Origin: Lysobacterales bacterium
GTDB taxonomy: Bacteria; Pseudomonadota; Gammaproteobacteria; Xanthomonadales; SZUA-5
Direction: 5' to 3'
Assembly (NCBI GenBank): GCA_022844165.1
Contig: JALHMH010000038.1
Span: 1 to 42,169 of the forward strand
Length of the DNA stretch: 42,169 bases
Shown here: one piece after another, positions 35,572-42,169 of the stretch
How the letters are laid out: each line of letters opens with the position of its first letter
How positions within the stretch are numbered: position 1 is the stretch's first letter
The notes under the pieces: generated by a model
Databases searched by the model: none
What the model was told of the DNA's origin: nothing
Seen by the model: only the letters and a program-made list of their open reading frames with translations
Translations under genes and position numbers: made by a program

Positions 35572-35797
35572 CGTGGCTCTCCCAGCATGAAATGGTTGGC
35601 CGCATTGTAGGGGCGCGTTGCGTAGGCGGGCGCGCCGATGTTCAGGGCGCTGTAACGCAGCAATCGGCGCAGGCCGATAGCGCCGATGCTGGCGCCGATG
35701 GGCCATGGCAATGCGGCTGCGAGCATGCAATCGACAACGAGCAACCGCAATGATGTCGTGGCAACATTCGCAAGCAGCCCGATGGAGAATCGACGAT

Positions 35798-37054
35798 ATG
35801 CAGCGCTTGGTCCGACGCCGCCCGACATCATGCGCTGAACCGACAAATAGGCCGCGTTTTTGTCAGGCAATCGCGTACGGATTCGCTATGGCGATCTTCT
35901 GTTTGCCTGGCGGTTGTCGTGGCGTCGACGAGCCACTGTCATCGAATCGCGCCGCCGGAGACGCCGTGCAACTGCGAATCGCAACCTTCAATACCGCACT
36001 CGCGGGCGATGCTCCCGGTGCCTTGGTCGAGCGCCTGACGGGTGATGAGGACACGCAGGCGCAAGCAATTGCGGCGATCCTGCAGCGTGTCCGTCCGGAT
36101 ATCGTGCTGCTGAACGAGTTCGACTACGATCCGGAGGGTCGCGCGGTCGATCAGTTTCTCGCCAACTATCTGGCCCGTGCGCAACGCGGTGAGGCGCCAC
36201 TTCGTTACGAATTTCGCTACTTTGCGACCGTCAACACCGGTGTGCCGAGCGGTTTTGACCTGAATGCCAACGGACGCAGCGACGATCCGGACGATGGGTT
36301 CGGTTTCGGGCGATATCCAGGCCAATACGGCATGCTGTTGTTGAGTCGCTTTCCGATCGCTCAGTCCGAGATCAGGCGCTTTCAGTTGTTACGCTGGTCA
36401 GCAATGCCGGGCGCGCTCAAGCCAGTGAATCCGGATGGCACCGACTACTACCCGCCATCCGCCTGGTCCTCGCTACGCCTCAGTTCGAAGAGCCATTGGG
36501 ATGTTCCGATCGATATCGACGGCCGGCGTTTGCATGTGCTCGCGGCACATCCAACGCCGCCGGCGTTCGATGGTCCTGAAAAGCGCAATGCGCGGCGCAA
36601 TCACGACGAGATTCGGCTTTGGGTCGATTATCTTGAACCCACCGCAGCTTCCTGGATCGTCGACGATGGTGGAGCGTCTGGCGGTTTGCCGCGCGATCGT
36701 GACTTCGTGATCCTCGGCGATCTGAACGCCGATCCGAATCGCGGCAGTGGATTCCCCGGCGCAATTCGTCAACTGCTCAATCACCCGCGAGTCGACTCCA
36801 GCGTCGTTCCACAGAGCGCCGGCGCGGTCTCGGCGGCGCAACGAGCCGGGCTTGCTGAGGTCGACGCGCATCGCGCCGACACAGCTGACTTCTCGGAGCC
36901 CGTGCCCGGCAACTTGCGTGTCGACTATGTCTTGCCATCGCGAGGCTTGGACATCGTCGCTGGCGGCGTGTTCTGGCCTGCCGAGGGTGAGACAGCCGAT
37001 TGGGTGCGCGCGTCCGATCACCGGTTGGTCTGGATGGACGTTCGCATTGAGTAG
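35798..37054 (+). CDS. Exported endonuclease/exonuclease/phosphatase family protein
   Basis: A 418-residue protein with a hydrophobic N-terminus (about residues 20-40, ending LPGGC, so possibly a lipoprotein with a non-ideal lipobox). The metal-dependent EEP fold follows: IATFNTA, then [10 protein letters not shown] (catalytic Glu), [18 protein letters not shown] (Asp-x-Asn) and near the end [11 protein letters not shown] (Asp-His). A phosphodiesterase or nuclease acting outside the cytoplasm is likely; substrate unknown. The ATG at 35798 has GGAG about 11 bases upstream. A desaturase gene follows 17 bp later. Confidence 0.88.
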   Translation: MQRLVRRRPTSCAEPTNRPRFCQAIAYGFAMAIFCLPGGCRGVDEPLSSNRAAGDAVQLRIATFNTALAGDAPGALVERLTGDEDTQAQAIAAILQRVRPDIVLLNEFDYDPEGRAVDQFLANYLARAQRGEAPLRYEFRYFATVNTGVPSGFDLNANGRSDDPDDGFGFGRYPGQYGMLLLSRFPIAQSEIRRFQLLRWSAMPGALKPVNPDGTDYYPPSAWSSLRLSSKSHWDVPIDIDGRRLHVLAAHPTPPAFDGPEKRNARRNHDEIRLWVDYLEPTAASWIVDDGGASGGLPRDRDFVILGDLNADPNRGSGFPGAIRQLLNHPRVDSSVVPQSAGAVSAAQRAGLAEVDAHRADTADFSEPVPGNLRVDYVLPSRGLDIVAGGVFWPAEGETADWVRASDHRLVWMDVRIE

Positions 37055-37071
37055 CAATCGCCAGCTTAACG

Positions 37072-38160
37072 ATGACCGATGAGAGATTGCTCCTGCAGGC
37101 AAAGCTGAGGAGAATGGGGGCAGTTTTGTCACTGAGTGCCAGTGTGAGCGAAAGTCCGTCGAACCCAACCCCAGTCAACCTGCGCCAGTTGTGCGCACCC
37201 TTCGCCAAACCGCATCTCGGCCGCGCGCTCTGGCAAATCGCCAATACGCTCGTGCCATTCCTGGCCTTGTGGACGTTGATGGCCTACGTGGTGTATCGCG
37301 AGTGGAATTACCTTTGTGTGCTTGCGCTGGCGCTGCCCACTGCTGGTCTGTATGTCCGCCTCTTTATCATCCAGCACGATTGTGGGCATGGGTCGTTTTT
37401 CGCCAGTTCGCGTGCGAACAACGCGCTCGGTGCGATGCTTGGCGTGATTACGCTCTTCCCTTATAGCTACTGGCGCAAGACACACGCTGTGCATCACGGT
37501 ACCAGCGGCAATCTGGACCGCCGCGAGTTTGGCGATGTCGATACACTGACCGTTCGGGAGTACCTGGCACGATCCTGGTTTGGTCGCTTCTGCTACCGCT
37601 TCTATCGAAGTGCGCCGGTGTTGCTGCTCATCGGACCGATGTATCAATTCGTTGTCAAGCACCGATTTCCTTTTGATTTGCCATGGTCCTGGAGAAAAGA
37701 ATGGGCCAGCGTCTGGCTCAACAATCTGGCGCTATTGGCCATGATTCTTACGCTCGCGTACTTTGTTGGCTGGAAAGTCGCGCTGTTCGTACATCTGCCG
37801 ATTGTGCTCATAGCGGGTGCGCTGGGTGTGTGGCTGTTTTATGTGCAACACACGTTCGAGGACGCCTATTGGGTGCATCAGGCCGATTGGAGCGCTGAAG
37901 AGGCTGCTGTGCGCGGCAGCTCGTATTACGATTTGCCGCGTTGGTTGCACTGGTTCACCGGCAACATCGGTTACCACCACATTCACCACCTCGCCAGCCG
38001 TATCCCGAATTACCGACTGCGTGAAGCCTTCAAATCGCATCCGCTATTGCAAAAGGCGCCGCGACTGACGCTCTGGCGTAGCCTCAAGAGTGCGCGCTTG
38101 AAACTGTGGGATGAAGACCTGCAGAAAATGGTGGGTTTCCCGCGGCGTGCTCGAAGCTAA
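37072..38160 (+). CDS. Membrane fatty-acid desaturase (acyl-lipid type)
   Basis: A 362-residue inner-membrane di-iron desaturase, adding a double bond to membrane acyl chains. Three histidine boxes are perfect: HDCGH (102-106), HAVHH (138-142) and HHIHH (302-306), with membrane helices between. The box spacing and the [11 protein letters not shown] context resemble delta-12/omega-6-type acyl-lipid desaturases; regiospecificity remains open. An internal ATG near 37114 is possible, and the ATG at 37072 has no clear ribosome binding site. It is likely cotranscribed with the upstream exported EEP gene, and the PlsC-GNAT gene follows 197 bp later. Confidence 0.93.
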   Translation: MTDERLLLQAKLRRMGAVLSLSASVSESPSNPTPVNLRQLCAPFAKPHLGRALWQIANTLVPFLALWTLMAYVVYREWNYLCVLALALPTAGLYVRLFIIQHDCGHGSFFASSRANNALGAMLGVITLFPYSYWRKTHAVHHGTSGNLDRREFGDVDTLTVREYLARSWFGRFCYRFYRSAPVLLLIGPMYQFVVKHRFPFDLPWSWRKEWASVWLNNLALLAMILTLAYFVGWKVALFVHLPIVLIAGALGVWLFYVQHTFEDAYWVHQADWSAEEAAVRGSSYYDLPRWLHWFTGNIGYHHIHHLASRIPNYRLREAFKSHPLLQKAPRLTLWRSLKSARLKLWDEDLQKMVGFPRRARS

Positions 38161-38357
38161 GGGCAGAGCAGATGGTGCCCCATGAAGGTCAGGAGAAGTG
38201 TTGTTCGGATGCCTGAAGTTCGTGTCGCAGCTCTGCTCAACCACATTGGTCGTGCGACTTCGCGTCACGACCGTCATGCTGTTGTCGCACAAACGTCAAC
38301 GCAATGCCGTCTGGCGGCACGAGACTGAGCGCCCATCCGAATCGCGGGTGGGATTAC
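38161..38357. other. Intergenic region with one strong stem
   Basis: A perfect 7-bp stem (GGTCGTG/CACGACC) lies at 38248-38272, and GCAGAGC/GCTCTGC arms stand about 60 bp apart. There is no T-tract. No promoter can be called. No ORF that looks real. Confidence 0.4.
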
Positions 38358-40043
38358 ATGCTCAATTTGCAGCAACGGATCGAAACGAAGTTTCCGAAGC
38401 TGTTCGCGCCGGGACGTGCGCGCTATGCGCGGCCTTTGCTCGCGAGCTTGACGCGATTCGCGCGGCTCGATCGCTGCGAGCAGTTCCTGGCCGACCACCC
38501 GCATCTTGAGGGGTTGGAGTTTGTCGAAGGTCTGATGCGCCATGTCGATGCCCGTTATCGGATCGACGATCTGGAACGGCAGCGTATTCCCGTCGAAGGG
38601 GCGTGCCTGATCGTCTCTAACCATCCACTCGGTGCGCTCGATGCGATGGCATTGCTGAAGTTGGTTGGCGATATTCGGCGCGATGTGCGCATCGTCGCCA
38701 ACGACTGGCTGGGGATTCTGGCGCCCCTGCGTTCGCTGCTTTTGCCGGTGCGGGTGTTTGGTGGGCGCAGCGATTCTGAACAAGTCGGTGCGATTGATGC
38801 CGCTTTGCAGGCAGGGCAGGTGGTCATTTTTTTTCCAGCTGCGGAAGTGTCGCGATTGAGTTGGCGCGGAATACGCGACAAACCGTGGCGAGCGGGCTTC
38901 GTGCGTCTGGCACGCACTCATGGTGTACCGGTGATCCCGGTCCATCTGTCAGCGCGAAACAGCATCAGCTTTTATGCCGGCGCAGCGCTGGCGGGCCCGC
39001 TTGGTACGGCCATGCTGCCTCGCCAGATTTTTGCCGGACCGAAACGCATTGATGTTCGCGTGGGCCGCCCGGTTCAGCTCGATTCCAAGGCTCAGCCAGG
39101 TGTTTTGGCGCGCACACTGCAGCGTGCAGCGGCGGGACTGAGAAACGGACTCGACGCTTTGGGCGCGCGTCCCGAGGCGGTTGCCCACCCCTCATGCGGC
39201 GCAGCGGTTCGTGCCGTTGTCCGGTCCCTGCCCGTGCTTGGTGAAACGCCAGATGGAAAGCGCATTATTCTGGCGCAACCCGGGACGCCCTGCGTGCTGT
39301 TGCGCGAAGTTGCGCGCCTTCGGGAACTCACCTTCAGGGCTGTGGGGGAGGGTAGTTCTGCGGCACTCGATTGGGACCGGTATGACGCCCATTACGATCA
39401 TCTGATCTTGTGGGACGAACAACAGCAGCGTATCGCAGGCGCATATCGCCTGGCGCGTTCGCGCGAAGTCATCGCGCAGTGCGGGACGGCCGGACTTTAC
39501 ACGGCGAGCCTGTTTGCGTACGACCAGCGGTTCTTGCGGTTCGCCGAATATGGCCTCGAGCTGGGACGCAGCTTTGTGACCCCTGATTATTGGGGATCTC
39601 GAAGCCTCGACTATCTTTGGTGCGGCATTGGCGCGTATCTGCGCAAGTACCCGGAACTGCGCTACCTGTTCGGCACGGTTTCGATCAGTGCGGACTTGCC
39701 TGGACCCGCACGCGACCAGTTGGTTGCTTATTACGATCGGTACTACGGAAACAAGGAAGGCCTGGCGCGGCCGAGCCATCCCTATTCGCCGCCGCCGACT
39801 GCGGCAAACGATCTTTGCGCGGCGCAAGCTTTCGCCGTACTCAAGGAAAATCTGGCGCGTCTGGGGGCGAGGGTGCCGACGCTCTACAAGCAGTACACAG
39901 AGTTGTGCGAACCCGGTGGCGCGCAATTCCTGGCGTTCGGTATCGATCCGAAGTTTCAGAACGTTGTCGACGGGTTGATCCTGGTTGACCTGACGAAGCT
40001 GACACCACGCAAACGTCAGCGGTATCTGCTGACGCAACCTTAA
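38358..40043 (+). CDS. PlsC-type plus GNAT acyltransferase fusion (OlsF-like)
   Basis: A 561-residue two-domain protein. The N-terminal half is a PlsC-type acyltransferase with NHPLGALD (His89 and Asp95, the HX5D variant) and an FFPAAEVSRL block. The C-terminal half (about 305-480) resembles the hemolysin-like/OlsB GNAT acyltransferases that use acyl-ACP (LREVARLRELTFRAVGEG, then a GRSFVTPDYWGS acyl-donor block). In Serratia the fused OlsF with the same domain order makes ornithine lipid from ornithine alone, so this may make ornithine or another amino-acid lipid. The ATG at 38358 is preceded by GGGTGGGA. A desaturase precedes it and an LpxH-like gene follows. Confidence 0.78.
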   Translation: MLNLQQRIETKFPKLFAPGRARYARPLLASLTRFARLDRCEQFLADHPHLEGLEFVEGLMRHVDARYRIDDLERQRIPVEGACLIVSNHPLGALDAMALLKLVGDIRRDVRIVANDWLGILAPLRSLLLPVRVFGGRSDSEQVGAIDAALQAGQVVIFFPAAEVSRLSWRGIRDKPWRAGFVRLARTHGVPVIPVHLSARNSISFYAGAALAGPLGTAMLPRQIFAGPKRIDVRVGRPVQLDSKAQPGVLARTLQRAAAGLRNGLDALGARPEAVAHPSCGAAVRAVVRSLPVLGETPDGKRIILAQPGTPCVLLREVARLRELTFRAVGEGSSAALDWDRYDAHYDHLILWDEQQQRIAGAYRLARSREVIAQCGTAGLYTASLFAYDQRFLRFAEYGLELGRSFVTPDYWGSRSLDYLWCGIGAYLRKYPELRYLFGTVSISADLPGPARDQLVAYYDRYYGNKEGLARPSHPYSPPPTAANDLCAAQAFAVLKENLARLGARVPTLYKQYTELCEPGGAQFLAFGIDPKFQNVVDGLILVDLTKLTPRKRQRYLLTQP

Positions 40044-40109
40044 GCCTGGCGAAGGGCTGGATTTTCGATCTGGTTCCCGTCCCGAAAAAAAGAACGACAA
40101 GAGGGATCG

Positions 40110-40898
40110 ATGACTATCATTCAAGCGCGTACGGCGTTTATCTCCGACCTGCACCTGGGTTCACCCAACTGTCATGCGCAGGCGCTCGTCGATTTCCTCG
40201 CACACTTGCGCGTCGAGCGGCTATATCTGGTCGGCGATGTCGTCGACCTTTGGTGGATGAGCGAGCGACGCGCGCAATTCGATCGCCATCAAACCCAGGT
40301 ATTCGACAGGCTCCGTGAGATGGCCCGTCGTGGTACCGAGCTGGTCTACATCCCGGGCAATCACGATCGCCCCTTGCGCGATCTGTGCGGGCTGGTGTTG
40401 CCGAAAATGACCGTTCGACGCGATGCGGTTCATCGCGCGCGCGATGGGCGCCGCTATCTCGTCACGCACGGCGACGACTTCGACGGCGCCGTGCAGCATG
40501 GTGGCTGGGCCGAGCGGCTGGGCGATCATCTGTATGACTATGTGCTGGCGGGTAATCGGTTGACCAACCGCGTGCGTCAGAAAATGGGCATGCGCTATTG
40601 GTCGCTTGCGGACTTTGTGAAACGACAAAGCCATTTGGCCGAGCGGTACATCGAACGATATGTGAGTGCGTCGATCCAGGCGGCCCGCCATCGCGACCTT
40701 GATGGCGTGATCTGTGGTCATATTCACCGGCCTGCATTGATCGAACGAGACGGCATCGTGTATGCGAATGACGGCGACTGGGTAGAGAGTTTGACCGCCC
40801 TCACCGAGAGCGAGACGGGGCAGTTATCGCTCATTCGTTGGCATGGGCATGGCGAAGTGATCGCCGAGTTACCGATGCCACTGTTGGCAGCTGCCTGA
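40110..40898 (+). CDS. LpxH-type UDP-2,3-diacylglucosamine diphosphatase family
   Basis: A 262-residue calcineurin-like metallophosphoesterase. All metal motifs are present: SDLHLG (Asp13, His15), GDVVDL (Asp43), GNHD (Asn84, His85), THGD (~119) and GHIHRP. The layout with FVKRQS and the HLAERYIERY helix is typical for the LpxH-like group, which forms lipid X in lipid A synthesis on the inner membrane. Whether it is the primary LpxH or a paralogue is not certain. The ATG at 40110 has GAGGG about six bases before. It converges on oxyR; only 19 bp separate the stops. Confidence 0.87.
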   Translation: MTIIQARTAFISDLHLGSPNCHAQALVDFLAHLRVERLYLVGDVVDLWWMSERRAQFDRHQTQVFDRLREMARRGTELVYIPGNHDRPLRDLCGLVLPKMTVRRDAVHRARDGRRYLVTHGDDFDGAVQHGGWAERLGDHLYDYVLAGNRLTNRVRQKMGMRYWSLADFVKRQSHLAERYIERYVSASIQAARHRDLDGVICGHIHRPALIERDGIVYANDGDWVESLTALTESETGQLSLIRWHGHGEVIAELPMPLLAAA

Positions 40899-40917
40899 AC
40901 GGGGCGAGTATCGTCGG

Positions 40918-41832
40918 TCAGGTCGGCGTGCGGGCGTCGAGCAACGCGCTGGCAACGTTGTGCAGCACCACGGCAACATCGCGCATCAGCTGTTCTCGCG
41001 CATCACTCTTGCGCCAGATCAACGCAATCCGTCGCTTCGGCGGCGGATCGAAGAACGAGCGCAGGACCAGATGCTCGTTCGTTGGTACCGGCGGCAGCAC
41101 GGCCAGTTGCGGGAGCAGCGTCACTCCGACGTTGGCGGCAACCATCTGACGCAATGTTTCCAAACTGGTGGCCCGAAATCCAGCTTTTTCGGATGCGCCG
41201 CCCAATTCGCACAAGCTCAGCGCCTGATCGCGCATGCAATGCCCCTCCTCGAGTAGCAGCACCTCGCGTTGCCGCAGATCGCTCAAACGGATTCGCCCGG
41301 AGAATTCGTCCGCACGTTCGCGGGGAACGGCGAGAACGAAGGGTTCTTCGAACAACACCGCATGCGCGAACATATCTTCGTCGATGGGCATGGCGAGCAT
41401 CGCGCAATCGAGTTCGCCACGTTCCAGTCGGTGAACGAGTTCATCCGTTTTTTCCTCGATCAGCAGCAGATCCAGGCGCGGGAATCGAACGCGCAATGGT
41501 GGCACTACGTGCGGCAACAAGTACGGCCCAAGTGTCGGAAATACGCCAAGTCGCAAAGTGCCCGCTTCCGGGTCTCGTGCGCTGCGTGCAATGTCTTTGA
41601 TCGCCTCAATCTCGCGAAGAATGACGCGCGCCCGTTGTACGATGTCGGCGCCCGCGCGAGTCGGCATAACGCCCCGCGTTTGCCGCTCGAAGAGCTGTAC
41701 GTCGAGTTCTTCCTCGAGCTTCTTGATCTGCGTCGAAAGTGTTGGCTGGCTGGCGAACGAAGCTTCCGCCGCGCGGCCAAAGTTCTTGTGTTCGGCCAAA
41801 GCAACCAGATACTTGAGGTCGCGCAGGTTCAT
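40918..41832 (-). CDS. oxyR: Hydrogen-peroxide sensor/activator OxyR
   Basis: A 304-residue LysR-type regulator that senses peroxide and activates antioxidant genes. The N-terminal helix-turn-helix is MNLRDLKYLVALAEHKNFGR followed by AAEASFASQPTLSTQIKKLE. The redox pair is Cys199 and Cys208 in EEGHCMRDQALSLCELGG, at precisely the E. coli positions. Length is normal. An AAGGA about 10 bases before the ATG is inside the shared left end of the dispersed repeat (41842 on), so the leader and probably the promoter of oxyR are repeat-derived. It converges on the LpxH-type gene. Confidence 0.96.
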   Translation of the reverse strand: MNLRDLKYLVALAEHKNFGRAAEASFASQPTLSTQIKKLEEELDVQLFERQTRGVMPTRAGADIVQRARVILREIEAIKDIARSARDPEAGTLRLGVFPTLGPYLLPHVVPPLRVRFPRLDLLLIEEKTDELVHRLERGELDCAMLAMPIDEDMFAHAVLFEEPFVLAVPRERADEFSGRIRLSDLRQREVLLLEEGHCMRDQALSLCELGGASEKAGFRATSLETLRQMVAANVGVTLLPQLAVLPPVPTNEHLVLRSFFDPPPKRRIALIWRKSDAREQLMRDVAVVLHNVASALLDARTPT

Positions 41833-41841
41833 CGCACTAGA

Positions 41842-42073
41842 GTCCTTGTCGGAGCGGGATCTTTACAGTTGAGTCAAATTTTCTGCGGAGTGGCTTTGGC
41901 TTTTGCAGCCCCTTGAGTCTAGGGGGTGAGACTCGGCGCTGACACGCAGGCGTATGCCGAGTCGAACGCCCGGCGGCTGCGCCGCTGGCCGGAAATACGA
42001 AGCGCGGGGTTGTGGCGAGTATGCTGTCGGACGAAGCCAGCAATGCCCGACGGTCTGAGGCGAAGCCTCGCTA
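41842..42073 (+). repeat. Structured dispersed repeat, copy 2 (~232 bp)
   Basis: It has the same orientation as 15208-15445. It retains GAGTCAAATTTTCT at the left, the GACTCGGC/GCCGAGTC stem (here with a shortened inner part), the CGGCG/CGCCG stem and GAGGC-GAA-GCCTC at the right. The left end starts 10 bp from the oxyR ATG, so the repeat covers the 5' region of oxyR. The right end meets possible mobile-element sequence near 42074. Confidence 0.8.
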
Positions 42074-42169
42074 GTGTGGTGTCCCAAAAATAACTTGAAC
42101 TATTTGTGGCGAGGTTTGTCTTTGTAGAGTACCTCACAGAGACTCTCGCGATGCGCAAGAAAGGGCGGC
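42074..42169 (+). other. Right-edge sequence, possible start of a mobile element
   Basis: Directly after the repeat comes TGTGGTGTCCCAAAAATAAC (42074 on), which resembles an IS terminal region. An ATG at 42151 starts a frame reading MRKKGR before the window ends, like the basic start of several small transposase subunits. With 19 coding bases visible this cannot be confirmed. The window cuts the feature. Confidence 0.25.

Noticed and set aside
1..42169. CRISPR array, prophage or integron
   Set aside because: No regularly spaced repeats, cas or phage structural genes, or integrase were seen. The stem-rich repeats have only two copies or one copy and lack attC layout that I could confirm.

Overview
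The window looks like a chromosomal segment of a gammaproteobacterium, most plausibly of the order Lysobacterales (Xanthomonadales). This is inferred from a GC-rich sequence, the adjacent agmatine deiminase / N-carbamoylputrescine amidase pair, the glyA-nrdR-(GNAT)-ribD-ribE block, glnE next to lipopolysaccharide glycosyltransferases, and an OxyR with cysteines at exactly 199 and 208. No database search was possible, so the taxon is an inference. No rRNA, tRNA, CRISPR array, prophage or complete insertion sequence was seen.

Layout. (1) 1-3280 is a rearranged accessory stretch: a partial unknown gene, a 5'-truncated short-chain dehydrogenase (SDR), a 141-bp MITE-like hairpin element exactly at the SDR breakpoint, an AT-richer orphan secreted-protein gene, then a second copy of the unknown gene's tail and an intact SDR. 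A 0.62-kb direct repeat (614-1232 and 2507-3125, one mismatch) links the copies. (2) 3406-12581, all minus strand, runs carA, alr, glnE, a zf-CHCC protein, GT4, an O-antigen-ligase-type protein, GT2 and an LpxL-type acyltransferase, then the SDR. Many junctions are ATGA overlaps. An ArgR-type palindrome lies upstream of carA. (3) 12833-15121, plus strand, is a small secreted protein plus aguA and aguB (agmatine to putrescine). (4) 15208-15445 is a structured repeat; a second copy is at 41842-42073. (5) 15461-25077 holds a TraB-family membrane protein, a DUF349 protein, wrbA, DUF2069, then tatD and a small membrane protein (minus), then smc. (6) 25143-30077 is a cassette (alpha/beta hydrolase, TetR regulator, S9 peptidase; minus strand) bounded by 190-bp inverted copies of the glyA leader and first 40 codons. 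(7) 29956-34235 is glyA, nrdR, a GNAT, ribD, ribE and an FmdB zinc ribbon. (8) 34291-41832 holds a secreted beta-propeller-like protein with His- and Cys-rich segments, an exported endonuclease/exonuclease/phosphatase protein, a fatty-acid desaturase, a PlsC-GNAT (OlsF-like) fused acyltransferase, an LpxH-type hydrolase and oxyR. The right edge may enter another mobile element.

How the genes work together. Many products concern the envelope and its lipids: glycosyltransferases, the ligase, LpxL-type, LpxH-type, desaturase and the OlsF-like fusion. The rest is mostly nitrogen and one-carbon housekeeping: carA, glnE, agu genes, glyA, rib genes. The most unusual signals are structural. There is a potentially invertible 4.6-kb cassette between smc and glyA, a potentially excisable 1.9-kb unit at the left end, and a dispersed hairpin repeat that abuts the start codons of oxyR and of the TraB-family gene.
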